DNA from: Melanocharis versteri
Taxonomy: Eukaryota; Chordata; Aves; Passeriformes; Melanocharitidae
Direction of reading: 5' to 3'
Length of the DNA stretch: 64,000 bases
NCBI GenBank assembly: GCA_013397845.1
Contig: VZTG01004593.1
Span: 472,761-536,760, forward strand
The notes beneath the pieces are model-generated. The model saw only the letters and a list, made by a program, of their open reading frames with translations. It was not told where the DNA came from and did not search any database. Positions 48,631-61,400 of the stretch are shown here, in pieces (the first letter of the stretch is position 1; every line of letters begins with the position of its first letter). Made by a program: the position numbers and the translations under genes.

Positions 48631-48672
48631 TTTCCTTTCCCTTTTCCCCTTCCCTTTCCCTTTCCCCTTCCC
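48631..48672. repeat. Polypyrimidine (CCCTTT)n tract
   Basis: Uninterrupted C/T sequence of 42 bases built from CCCTTT-like units. Such tracts can form triplex (H-DNA) structure; that property is general knowledge, not shown here. Confidence 0.85.
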
Positions 48673-50761
48673 AAGAGGTGCCCTCTTTCATCAAAGAGGC
48701 AGTACTGCCCATCATTTACCCTACACGGACTGGGGATCTGGCCATGACAATCATCAGCGCCCTTTTGTCATTCCAAAACAATTACATGGCCAAATTTTTG
48801 TGCACAGTTTTGGAATACTTGATGAATAACAGCTCATTTACTGTCATCACCAGTCTGGTGTCCGGAGTGTGATGAACTTCAGGGTGCTTCCCAGATAGGC
48901 TGCAGGCAGTTGCAATGATTGTCAAACATAACTGCCACATTTATTACCTCAATAGCCAGAGCTATCTGAAGAACGGTTAATATTCAATAAAATTTAGTAG
49001 AGGACAATAGCACTTTTAAAGCAGAGCAGTGTGTGAGCATTTGATGGCTTTTCCTGTACTGCAATTACAGCTCAGACTCTCATTACTCTTTTCACATACT
49101 CAGTTTTGTTGGTAGCTGGAATCAAGCTACATTATCAAGATGTAGAAGCAGGGGTCTTGTATTAAATAGGGTGTTAAATACCTTCAGTTCTTTTTGAAAG
49201 CACAGATATGTGGTGGTGCAAACTCCCTCAAAGAGTTGCACCCCTGCATTACAACTGGATCTGTACATGGGGAAGCCAATAATTACTTCATAGTTTGTGT
49301 TCATTCAGTATTGGCTGCTTATAAGTGTTTCTTCAAACGACTGTTGGTTTTTACAATATGAAGGTAGAAATCAGCCATTTGTTTCAGAAAGGACCATCAA
49401 AAATTAGAAACTTTTTATAGGAAAAATCTTATTTTGAGGGTTTAAATGAACTCGACTGCCTGGGTCTCATGTTTCCTTTTTGTACAGTAAGAGCATGAGT
49501 ATCAAGAAGGGAAATTCAAGTAAGCAATGATCTAGTGAATCTTTAGGGTTTTATATTCAGTTTTAAAATTTAAAATTACTTTTGTTTGGAGGGACATCTG
49601 TATATCCTGGAACAGATATTGGAATTTTGCTTTCAGAGCATGTATTTTTGCTTTTTATCCTCTTCTGTTTTATTAAAAATAGTATTTGCATAAAAAACTT
49701 CCTTTCTTCTAAGCACATCTGCTCTTGCTTCTGCCTCACCTGAAGATCTAACCCTTTGCATGTGATATCTTCAATGAAGAATAAGCAGCAGAAGCTGATG
49801 AGCTTTCATGAAATAAAGATCCTATTTTCATGCAAATGTACTAGTAATTGAAATCGATGGGAGAAAAGAAAAAGGCAACTCAATATGCAATACCTTCAAA
49901 TTTAATTTGAAGTGTAATAGTTTTAAACTTTTCCATAAGAACACCAAGATTCTTTAAGTGGTTTCATTTTGAGAACAGTAATAATTGTCATTCAGATTAA
50001 TGCCTTAGTTTTTCTTATCAAAAGACACCTTTAAAATAAGTTTAGAGGTAATAGTAAGAAGTTTTAAAGGTTGTTTTTTTCCCTGTGGTTTGAAATAAAG
50101 TTAGTTAAATTCCTAAGTGAACTGAACTTCCATTCAAACCTGTGGGTGAAGTATGGCTGTACTTAAACATTCAGCCTAAGGCCTACTACAAGCCCAACAT
50201 CATTTCCACTACAGAAAGTGTGTCAAGCTGTATCTTCAGCATTTGCTGTTGTGTCATTAACCATCTCACTTTCCTGAAGGAAGCAGTTTATTGAAAAACA
50301 AAGACTGTTTCTATTAAGTTTTACCATTCCTTTCAATCACTTCAAATCTTACAAATTCAAGGAGAAGATACATTGTGGTAGTGACGCATTCCATAATTCT
50401 ATCCTTTTAAAATTACTGCGGGAATTCAGAGAGAATCAACTTACACCTCAGAGAGACTTAACTTACACCACTTCTCGTCTCTTTTAAAATTTGAGATCTT
50501 GAGCATTCTCTATTCTCATGACACATGAGCACAATTTTCAATAAAATAAAACCATTGCCTAAACACTGAACCTAGTTCCATTCATCTTTGAAGCTCTAAG
50601 TCTGCAAAGTTCGAATGCATAAACAACTTCTGCCATTTTATCTTATGCTATTTAAATTCCTTATTCCGTATATAGAACTAGTCACAGCTCCCGAGTGATA
50701 CATGCGTCTTTACTGATTAGAAATAAGTTTACTTCTGATGGGTTTGGAAAGGCTAGGCATT

Positions 50762-50814
50762 ATGTATATATGTGTATATATATATATATATATATAAGTG
50801 TATATATATATATA
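50762..50814. repeat. (TA)n microsatellite
   Basis: Two TATATA blocks separated by a short GTG interruption, near-perfect dinucleotide repeat. Confidence 0.95.
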
Positions 50815-52900
50815 AAAAGCTACATAATTTAGATCCTGTAGAATAAAGAAGTGAGGTATCGATGATTTATTGATTAAGGCTTACATTTGGATGATGTGAT
50901 GCAGGAGCTAATAAATAATGTACGACCACCATATAGACGATAGCTGATGACCATTTACTTATAAATGAGCTACGAGTAAGTACATTTAATATATTAATTC
51001 TTTTCAATATGATAACATAAAGCAAGAAACTCACAGTAACTCCTTTTTTTTTATAGTACAGTGATGAGATTGCTTCCATTTCTCCTTCTACCCTCATTTC
51101 ATTTTCATAGCTTCATTGACTACATACCTGTTAAATATATTATTATATTTCTTCCAGCTTATTAGAAAGACTTATAGAAAATTTCTGGACATCTTGAAAG
51201 CTTTGTAAAAGAAACAATTAAATGGAAAATTGTCCAGAACAGGATCCCAAGAAACTATTCTCAAATGCATTGGGCCTATTTGTATTCATCATTGTACTCA
51301 CCAAGAGTAGGAATAATACCACTGATGCCAGTTGTGCTAACTGCAAATTGCTCTATTTTGCATATTCTACCAAAAATGGTTATTAGTATTACAAAATGAG
51401 CATTCAAAAGTTAGAAGCCGACAATATTATGAAAAGAAGCATTAGGAGATTGGTTTAAGGAGGGATAGCAGGGATAATTTGCATCTTAATGTGTGGATAC
51501 AAAATCTGGAAATCTACTGAAGATGGATATCTGAAAGCCTTTAAGGAAAAATTCTTTATGGAAATATTAGATATGAGGTATAGATCTAAGATTCATCAGA
51601 GCATTTGACAGCACCTTTATATTGCCATCACCCAGTAAGATGATGAAAATATCTAAGGTGTGTTAAGAATTAAGCAAGAACAGCCACAGGCTGATTCAAG
51701 AGAATCATAAAAGAAAACCATGAGCGCTGTCCATAGTAATTTAGATAGGTTTAACCTAAAAAAGGCCAACACAGAATGGGTCAGCATGGCAGAGATTAGT
51801 TCATCCCCTTGCTGTGAGAAGGATTCAGATGGGATAAGGAGAATGTTTATTTTCTTCTCAGTACCTTGATCTCTAGCAAGAAAACCTGTCAGGAAGGATC
51901 CCCCACAATCACTGCTTTCAATCCAATTTTCTCCATAGGTATCTGACATCAGTAGCAAAACATTGCTCTATGTAGTGAAGGTTAGAACTCACTGTGAAAA
52001 AAAGACCTATTCTATTCTGTCCTATTGTATTAATTCTCCTATGCCGCATTTAGTATCTTGGTATTTGAATTCTTTCAATAATGAGGTATGGTATCATTTA
52101 ACCTCTGCCCTAAAAATACTGGGGAAACATGTACGCATCATTTTGGTTTGTGACATTGAGGAAGGGTCTGTTTTGTGGTGTAGCTGATCTTGCAGACAAA
52201 GCAGAAGTTAGTGACCGTGTGTGATTGTCTTTCCTTTCTGCAAGAACTGATTCTATTTTTATTTCTTTCCCCTACCTCTATCCCTCCATAATTTTGTCCG
52301 TCATACAGGTAGATGTTATTCTGATAGAAGCTGGCAGTGAAGTAACTCTTTCAAGCCATAACCTCACATTCTTCATCCTCTAGATTTCAGTTAGCTTGGC
52401 CTGAGGCTGCAGAATACTGAGATCTCAGATCTTCAGATTTCAAATCAATGAAAAAGCAGTATGAAGAGTGCAGAATGAGTTTTATGTGACCAGAATTGAC
52501 TCTGATTTTTAGAAGATTAAAAACAGGCTAGAGCATCTGGAAAGGTGCAGGTTTCACTCTGCTTTGCTGTAATCTAGGTAACTGAAGTAAGAATAACAGA
52601 GCAACATCATTATCTAGTGTAGTTCAACAAAGAGAACTGCCTGAGAGTAAGCGTTAGTCCCAGATGCAAAGATATAAGAATCCACAAACCATCCAGGACT
52701 ATGGACTGAGCTGGCCACTTACTACTTTTTAGGTTCAGAGTAGACTTGTGCCTCTGTGGGCTCTTCAAGTAGCATCACTTCTTTGCTTCAGCTTCAGTCA
52801 AATGTTTATTTGGGAGCTGCTGTCAAAAGAATAAGCTACCTTGATTCTAGTGAGTATGGTTATATGTGAAGTGTACTTTGCACTTGCTGTTGCCTTATCT

Positions 52901-53185
52901 TCACAGAATCATAGGATCGTTTGGGTTGGAAGGGACCTCTGGAGATCATCTGATCTGAGCTCCCTGCCAAGGCAGGGTTGCCTACAGCAGGTTATACAGG
53001 AACATATCTGGGTGGGTTGAACGTCTCCGGAGAAGGAGACTCCACAACCTCCCTGGGCAGTCTGTTTCAGTGCTCTGCTACCCTCAGTGTAATGAAGATC
53101 TTCCTCATACTGAGGTGGAACTTCATGTGTTTTAGTTTATGGCCATCTCATCTAACTCCTTCTTCTTCTGCATTTGGAAACTGAA
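52901..53185 (-). mobile_element. CR1 LINE 3' end, minus strand
   Basis: The clearest CR1 in the window. On the plus strand it starts with the inverted terminal repeat ('cacagaatcataggatcg'), then 'ttgggttggaagggacctct', 'ggagatcatctgatctgagc', 'aaggagactccacaacctcc' and 'tgggcagtctgtttcagtgc', the exact order of an antisense CR1 3' end. About 285 bases, 5'-truncated. Confidence 0.93.
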
Positions 53186-54184
53186 AAGGTAGGCAGGAGA
53201 CAAAACCCTCATGTGAGTTATGTAAATCGAGGATTTGGTACCCTTAGCACTGTTTCCAGTCACTGTTCTTGACTACACACCTTAGGGGTGAGGGGAGAAT
53301 TGACACTGCGGCACTCAAAGTGCAGGGGTGTATACACCAGTGATGAGTTTAGCATATGCTGCACTGGTTAGAGAGTGCAGCAACAAAGAACATCACTTAG
53401 TGCTTAATACATACACTTTCGAAATACAGTGCACTAAATCCCTCTTTATTCCCAGAAATATCACAGCAGTCTTCCAACAAGGCCTGTCCTCTACCTCTGT
53501 TACTCTTTCTGATTTTTTGAGAATAACTGGAAAATTCTCAGAGTAAAATTAATTTTGCAATTCCATCAGTCACTGATGTGTCTGCTGGCATAATTACCAA
53601 TTCACTGCATAGACAAACAAGTAAACTGATGGAAAGAAGTGTTAATCTTTGTCTTCCTGAAACAGATTCAAATTGATATTGTAGTTTTCAGTTCTTGCCA
53701 TGCTCCTTTGTACTATGAGTCTGGATTTAGCATTCTCCATCTTCTGTGCGTAATTTTTGTCCTTTCTAGCTGCTGCCAGATATTGAATGACCAATGATGT
53801 TTTACATTTTTACCAAATAGTTTGAACATAATTTAGTATAATCATTTATCTGGTCACCTGATGTTGTAAACTTTTTATTGAACACCATTAGGTCTTTGAC
53901 ATGCTCAATACAACCCATAATTTAAGGCATAATCTCTGTTATTTTTTAAATATTACTTTTAACATACTTACTTTTATACATTATAAATTTTCACTTTTAT
54001 AGCATATACATATCCACCTTTTTTTCCCCCACTGAATTTGAACTATATTGTCCTTGTTTCTGTTACCTGTATTCCTCACACATCAAATTGCACACCTTGA
54101 TGCTCTGTCAATTGTCCAGTTCCTTAGTGTGATGAAGATGTGGATCTAATGCTAAGCTCTCTGCATTTGTCATCTTCCTTTCAT

Positions 54185-54425
54185 GTTTTGTGGCCATTCC
54201 TTGACTTTGAAAGCAAGCCAGTTTGTTGTCCAGTTGAGAATTACTTCCTTATCTTCTTACCCTATTCAGTAATAATGTGTTTGGTACTGGATTAAAAGCT
54301 TCCTTGGAATCCAAGTGAATAATATATGCTTCTTTACTTTTGTCTGCTTTTGTTGTCATTTTCCCAAAGAAACAAAGCTGGTTTGTTATGCATGATTTCC
54401 ATTTTGGTAATCTTCACACCGAAAT
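54185..54425 (-). mobile_element. L3/CR1-clade LINE fragment (copy 1), minus strand
   Basis: Antisense of the reverse transcriptase region of an old L3-type LINE: 'ggattaaaagcttccttgga', 'atccaagtgaataatatatg', 'tcccaaagaaacaaagctgg' and 'tttgttatgcatgatttcca' are in family order. The same part of the element is present again near 57480-57600, so this is a second, separate copy. Stops and indels make it non-functional. Confidence 0.6.
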
Positions 54426-55639
54426 ATTAAATATTCTATTTGCGTGGAAGATCTGGGCAGTTTACCAAAATAGAAATGTTCCTCTTGTATTTTTAGATAC
54501 CTGTCATAGTGCCATAAGCAATATTTAACATTTTACAGACAGTGAATAAAGCAATGTGTTTGGTACTGTACCCAGTGCAAAAATATGTTTTCACATTACA
54601 GAAGTGAACTACAGCCTAATAGAGAACAAAGTAGATTCCATCAAGAAATACTTTAAAATGTCCTGAAACATATATTTTGTGCACAAAAATCTGCCAGTCA
54701 AGTTTTTACATCAGTTACAGTTTCAAAGAATACCCTGGGGTGCAACTCTGTTGCAATGTGAAAACAACAAAAGAAATATGAGTCTGCAAAAATGTCACAA
54801 ACACATGAAATCTAAAAAGTACCCATTAAATTTGATGGAAGAAGAACTACTGTTCCAACCTATTAGGGTGTTATATATTTAAAACTGGAATTCCTTTAAA
54901 AAGTCTTGCCACTGGAACCCCAATGAATTCCACAGTGATTCATGGTGAAAAGAAGACTGATTTGAGACTTTTGCCATATACTGTTTTTTACTTCACTGAA
55001 AATTTTGTGGGCATGTTAGAGGTAATATAGAACTTTGTTAGCAACAGAATTTTTTCCTTGCATACTTCATAATTCTGTACTTTGTGATTTATTAGTGGAT
55101 ACAGATTTTAAATAATGACGAAAACAAAGAGGAAGATGTAAGCATCTTCATTGTTGGCTTCCTGAAATCTAAAAAACAAAGCCTGAGTTTGTGACTCTCC
55201 GTGAAGAGATGGTTGTGTTCTATATGCAAAGTATGGTGCCATAAACGTGACCACTACAGCCAGCTGCACAAGTTGGTAGAGCCTTAGAGGACTGGTTCTC
55301 CAGCCATTCATGTGACTTAATGCTTTTACCATACTGACTGATGCATCCTAACATTGCTTCTGGAGGGTTTCTGGCCCCTGGGCATTGTCCATCATGACAA
55401 CTGATCTCTTGGACCATGCAAGCCCAAAGCCCCTTGAACCTTTACCAGATGGAGTTGTAACTGGGGGCCAAATAGTGAAATGACAGAGCTGGCATCTCCC
55501 TCCACATAATCTTGGACCAGCAGATATCCCTCCTGGCATATTCTCTTTCACTCCCTTCAAAGAGGAGACATAGTTTGTGTTGTGTGTTTGGGGACTTCAC
55601 TGGTCTCTGGGACTGCAGCAGTTCTTCACAACAAACCTT

Positions 55640-55865
55640 TTTCCCACTAAGTATTCATTTAATGGTATCATCAGCACACACTGTCATCTCATTATTGGCT
55701 CTCATTTCAAAGTAATTTATAAATATACTGGAAAACATGTCTCAGACAGACCACTGCGAATCTCCTCTTTTGACCTCTTTTACTACCAATACTGACCATT
55801 TACTCTTATGCTCTCCCTTTTATCTTTTAACCAACTACTTATCCATGCAGGAAGCCTCCCTTTCT
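55640..55865 (-). mobile_element. L3/CR1-clade LINE (copy 2), 3' segment
   Basis: Antisense blocks 'aagtaatttataaatatact', 'actgaccatttactcttatg' and 'aaccaactacttatccatgc' correspond to the reverse transcriptase region of L3-type elements, just downstream (in the element) of the part found at 57475-58450. The two segments read as one copy with about 1.6 kb inserted between them. Confidence 0.6.
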
Positions 55866-56039
55866 AAGCTGTTATTGTTTAGATAGATGCAGGGTCCTTT
55901 AGCCTAATGTTGTTCCTAAGGAACTTCTTAAGGCCTGCCCTCTACTCCCAGGGGGGTTCCAGTTCTTACTCTGTCCCCCCATCCCTGTTAGGATTGTACT
56001 GAAACAAACCTTGATCATAGCCTAGCCAGAGCTCAGGTT

Positions 56040-56131
56040 CAAAGAGTGGACCTGGGAGTGGTTTATGGTTGGGCTCGATGACCTTAAAGGCTTTTTCTTA
56101 CCTAAATGATTCTATGATTCTATGAATCTAC
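56040..56131 (+). mobile_element. CR1 LINE 3' tail, sense
   Basis: A short sense CR1 tail: 'gctcgatgaccttaaaggct', 'tttcttacctaaatgattct' and the terminal direct octamers 'atgattctatgattctatga' (56106-56125). It lies inside the segment that splits the L3 copy, so it is probably part of, or nested in, that insertion. Confidence 0.85.
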
Positions 56132-57035
56132 AAAGAGCAATACAGCAGATATTGCTTCTGAGATATATACTTATATATCATAACTTGTGATAAGTCTTTT
56201 CTTTCCAGGCATTTTCTTCCACATTGAATCAGGAAGCACACTCTTTTCAACCACCTTTTCTGAACTTTGTCAAAGGCTAGCACTGAGCTTAGGTTGAAGC
56301 CTCCTAGCATGCTTAAGGCCCCTTGAATAATGTTTTCCCTGGGAATCTCCTGGACACCTGCCCTGCATTTCCTTGGAGTCCCTTTTCTACCCTCAGCCTC
56401 ATCACCCTCTCTAAGCTTTCTAGTTTTTCAAACCTTAACCCTAGATCTTATGACTAGCCCTAGCCTGAGGCTGAATTCATGTTATTTTCAAATCCTATGG
56501 GCTAAAGGGATCATGCCTTAAAGGAGGAGGTACAAATGTAGTATTAATCCTGTTAATGTTTTAATAATCTAATGGTACAATTTACCCCATTAATGCAGAA
56601 AAAATACATTAACAATATAGCAATAATTGTTCCTATAAACTTCAGTTTTCCTATTCCGTTTCTGTGGGGCTGTGCTCACCTTCTGCATGCCCCAAAGGGT
56701 CCTAAGGTTGACAACTCCCATCTTCCTTAAAAAGATTGCTTCAGAAATGGGCGTGTCAATGGCCTGCTGTGTCCTTCGATGGAAAGACCTTGATGTTCAC
56801 AGTAGGAGTCTCTTTCACCTCTGATTTGAGATCTGCTTGGGTTTTCTTACAGCAGTCTGCATCCTTCTTATTGGATGATTGGATGGTTCTCAAATCTGAA
56901 ATTTTCCCCACAGCCCCTCTCAGTGTAAAAAGCCACTGTTACAGTGGGATAGTTATGCTTTTACCATATAAAGTATACACAGACTGTGGTCAACCCAGGT
57001 AGGCAATACCCTCTTGACCACTAGATGATTGTCAT

Positions 57036-57050
57036 ACACACACACACAAA
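57036..57050. repeat. Short (CA)n repeat
   Basis: A run of CA dinucleotides ('tacacacacacacaa'), too short to be informative. Confidence 0.8.
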
Positions 57051-57474
57051 AGAAAATCCTAAATTAAAATCAGCCCATGTCAAGACAAGCCCAGACAGCT
57101 CCTGAAACCCGCACTATCAGGTCGCTATGGAGTGTCTGGCCTTCTACTTGTACTGACAAAATCCCATTTACTGAGCTACATTTGAAAGCACTGAAAATAA
57201 CAACACAGTGAATAGTGTCTCCTTTTACCAGGAAGAGGGCTTTGCTTTTCTGGGCCTTTTCCTTTATTTGAGAACAAGAGTCACATTCTTTGGAACAATT
57301 TTTCCCTAGTCTTGCCCCAAGGCCTATGTCAGACCAGGCTGAACTTGTTTAGGATGCCCTCACGTAATGTGTTCCCTATACACCAGCACCCCAAGTCCTG
57401 TCTTGGTGGTCTTCTTTTTTTCTACCTTCAGTCTTACCACCCTTATGCATCACCTTGTAGGCATTTGGGTTTAG

Positions 57475-58450
57475 AAAACCCTAATTCTTACCTGAACTCA
57501 TGTCTTTTGGAAATCAAAGTAGGCTGTATCAATATCATCATGCCTATATAATCCACACATTTTTTGGTTACTTTGAAAACCTTTTATCAGAATTGTAAAG
57601 CAATGTCTTCCTCAACAGAATGCTAACTCTTCCCAAATAAATCAGATCTATCCAGGTGTCTCATGATTCTGTTTCTTATCAAAGTGTCTAGTAATTTGCC
57701 CTGTACACATCAGATTTAGATTCCTACTATTTCCAGATTTTCCCTGGAACCTTTTTAAAAAATCAATTTCGCATCTGCTGCCTTCCAGAAGCAAAGCAAT
57801 TTTAAGCAATAGGTTAAACCCTGCAGTGAGTAATTCAGCTCTTTTGTCCTTGAGTTCCTTTAGAAATTTGGAGTGTATACTATATATTCCTGGTGGTTTC
57901 CACTTTATCTATTTATTCCATAATCTCTTCAATTTCAGACTGCTCTTCAGATGAGTTCCCCGCCAAGAAGGGTTCTGGTTTTGGAATCTTCCCAGTTCCT
58001 TCCACAGTGAACACCAATGCAAAAGGTTCACTTAGCTTCTCTGCAATGACCTTGACTTCTCTGAGTACTCTTTTATGCCCTGGAAACAAACTAGCCTTAC
58101 AGATTCTGGCAAACTTCCCGCTCCTGATGTGTTTTGTAGTGAAAAGGATTATTAGTTTTGATTCCTTTGTTAGGTATTCTTCAGATGCTTTTTGGTCTGC
58201 CTTATTATGTTTTCACATATAACCTTACAGAGTTTGTAACTCTTTCTTCTTGTGTCATTTGAGCATGACTTCAGCATTTTCAAAGATAGATTTTTGCTTC
58301 TAACAACCTTACTTACCCTGCTGGTTAGTTACAGCGGCTTCCTTTGCCCTTTCTGAAGTCTTTCTTAAGAGAAAGTATGTACTTCAACTATGATATCTTT
58401 AAATAGGTTCCTTGGTGCCTGCACAGAGTTGAGACATTGAGCTGCCCTTC
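57475..58450 (-). mobile_element. L3/CR1-clade LINE (copy 2), reverse transcriptase segment
   Basis: Nearly 1 kb of an ancient LINE on the minus strand. The reverse transcriptase N-terminal motif is still legible: FWKAADAKLIF, a stop, then KGSREN (about 57795-57740), matching the CR1/L3 clade W-K-x-A-x-x-x-x-I-F-K-K-G-S-R-E pattern. This is followed on the minus strand by a decayed R-I-M-R-H-L-type helix. Upstream in the element (57930-58110) comes the F-A-x-V-F-T region, and near 58300-58420 comes the more 5' part. Numerous stops and frameshifts show it is dead. Old L3-like copies are expected in any amniote and are probably far older than the true CR1 insertions here. Confidence 0.8.
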
Positions 58451-61400
58451 TCTCCATTTTAACAAACTTCTTCTTTCTTACTTTGTTACTCTTTTTTTAA
58501 TTAAAACAGAGCTGTAGGGAAGAAGTGCTGGGATGTAAGCCCCTAGCTGTTCCTTGACCATGATCTAGTCTAGACGTTTTTGAAAGAGGTTCCTGGCAGG
58601 GTTCCCTTCCTCAGAGCTGGGTCTGTAAAGAACAAAGAAATAAAAATGTGGGAAAATATGGGGGAATTTGTGCTGTTCTAGGACTTTCTGTGTGCTTACT
58701 TGCCCTTGCTTTTTCCCCCTAGTGCTATGGATATTTTGTTCATGCAGCCGCCCTGTGCTTCCCTCCCTTGTAGCGCTGTTGGTTTTAGTGAACAGTTGTT
58801 CCTATTCATATTTTTGTGGCACTCTTACTGGCATCACACCTGGAATGACAATTGTGATGAAAGTGATGCTGTGCATATCAGGTTGTAGATATGCCTTGAG
58901 CTTCCCTGCTAAAGCACCAGGGACAACTCTTCATGGTACGTGTTCAGTGACCCAGATGTGTCACGAGTCTGGCACACACGGGGCCAGCGGAACCAAAGGC
59001 TCAGTGTCGAGGCCTCTGTGCAGAAATAACCGCGAGATTGCAGTGCATGATTAAAAGACTGAGCAGAAGGAAAGTGTAGGGTTCCCCTCTCATCAGCCTC
59101 ATACAGGGAAGCATAAGCCTTGGGTAACTCAGCTGTCGGTCAGGCTCCTAAGAAGATCCATTGCTCAGGGTGATGACCTGCTTGTCTGGATGCACCATAC
59201 CTTTAGGTACAGGGAACTGACTGCCTGGTCTGGGAATTCTGTACCGTATCTGTGCCATGGCTAAGACAGTTCAATTACAGCATTAAAAAATCCACAACTT
59301 TTCAAAATAATGAGGTGTAAAAATAGTAACAGGCAGGGGTTCTTCTCACTTCCTTTCCATGGCACTTTTTAAGACTTTTGTTCTAAGGTTTTTTAACACT
59401 CATATTTCTCTGCAAACCAATTCAGAAACCTCTTGAAGACCTTAGGAAAAGATGAAAATACTTCAGCCAAAAGGTGAAATCCAAAAGTTAGAACTTTTCT
59501 CTGTACCATGGCACTTTCCAAGTGACGGAAACCAGTGAGAAAATTGAAGGCTGGGGTCCTGCCTACCATTTTAATTTAAAAAATATTGTCAAATGTGAAA
59601 ATAAACATGTAGGATTAACCCATTCTGACATATTCTAAATTTGGGATCAAAGAGATAAGCTTGTCACAGTGGGCTCCCACAGAAGTTGGGGAGATAAAAT
59701 TCCTGAGGCTTTGATCAGCTTTGGCTGATCCTGAGCTGTCATTCAGTGGTTTATATCTCTGGAATATATAGTCATGGTTACAGTATGTTCCTCCTTTAGT
59801 ATGCACGGATCTCTGCTCTGCAGAAGGTAAAGGATTTTAAGCTCTCTTGTAAGATCACAAATAAAGATTAAGATCTTGCATAGCATAAATACTGGATTTT
59901 ATTTGTTTGTTCTCTAGCAGTGAGGCACCACTATTATATGGGTGGGTTTTCTCCTCTGTCAGTACACTTGCTGTATCCCACTTCCTGCACTATCCGTTTT
60001 GAGCTACAGCTATCTTACTTATTTGTGTTCTGTGCATTAGTGTTTGCCAGCGGGTGGTCATGAGTACAACAGAAATTCTGTGCAAGCAGCTGGTACTTCT
60101 GACAAGGTTTTCTTGGTCCTACTGCTGTTGAATTATCAGGAGAATAGAGCAGAAAAACACTTTTAGAAAGCTGTGTTTGATGCCAAGTGGAAACAAAGAC
60201 TACCTCTATCAAGAAACTTTTCTTTCCTGGGTACCTGGTGCACTAAAACTTGCTAGATATAAATGGTTTTATTAATATTTTTTTCAGCTTCAGGCTTTGA
60301 GAATAAAATCATTAGCTCTTACAGATCGTAGTAGTTCTCATATAATCTGCAGCTCATTTCAGCAGCTATCACCTTTCATTTGTCAGCTCAGAAAAATTGA
60401 CAAACTCAATCCAGTATCTGTTATTGACTGCAAAAGCTGCTATTTTCCTGGTAATTATCTTAGTTCATGCCACAAGTCTGAATTTAAGTGCATAATTCAA
60501 ATTCTTTTGAAGTTACATGAGTGTTAGCTGTTTCATTCCTCTGTGTTATGCTTGACAAATTTGGGTCCTATTTAACATTTCTAATTATTTTTTTTTTATC
60601 TTCAAGGAAATTATTCTTGTCAAGCTATTCCATTAAAACATAGTTTTGGAGTAAGATTTTACTCATGGAAGCATATTGTTGTCTTTGCATAAGCAGAATT
60701 TATGAGTTCAGCTCCTATCCCCAATGGATTAAAATTTGACTTCATTTTCTTTGTGATTTTAGAGGCTTTCAGATTCACTTAATTCACTTTTACAAAGTAG
60801 TTAAAATTAACTTTTTATCTACAAAATCTAGAAAAAATGTGGGGGCTTTGTAAATGTTAACTCATATTTTCGCACTAACATTTATTGGCTCAACCTTTAG
60901 GAAAACCATGAACTGTCAGAAGGTTGGGAATAAAATAATCAGAAGTAGTAATTATGAAAGCACCAAGGAAGGAAGAGCTTTGAGAAACAAATAGTATAAT
61001 AGTAACTGAGGGGACAGAGGAAATTCATTTTGATAAATTGCACTTCAAAGTATATCTGGAGTTGCGTATCTTCATGAAATTGAGGGCAATATTATTTTTT
61101 TACAAAAATTGATAATTTTCTAAATTTGGAATCAGAATACAGTCAGAGAGCCTGCTCTGTCATTAGAAGACTGACAAAGACTGCTTTTTAATTATGAAAA
61201 ATCTAGAAATATAGCATTGTAAACATGGTAAACAGTAGCCACACCGCAAGGTGAACTTTATTTGAATAAAAAACGAATTTTAAATTTTTCTTGATCTTGA
61301 AATGTAGGCCTGTAAACTGTAGAAGTGTTCAAACATTCCAGAAAATGAGTGAGGTTGATGACATGATGAAAAACAAGGAAAAGGTCAGCTTGGACTAGCA

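Larger units (their letters stand above)
47205..52900. other. Intergenic or intronic DNA, possible conserved non-coding stretches
   Basis: No confirmed gene. The areas 47830-47990 and 48110-48330 have balanced, low-repeat, homeodomain-site-rich sequence, which suggests but does not show conserved non-coding elements. A polypyrimidine tract (48631-48672) and a TA microsatellite (50762-50814) are annotated separately. A splice-bordered plus-strand segment at 52792-52849 is discussed as a lead. Confidence 0.5.

Noticed and set aside
58668..59054. 128-codon plus-strand frame
   Set aside because: Cysteine- and leucine-rich, with no domain, no clear splice context and another open frame over the same bases. 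Treated as chance.
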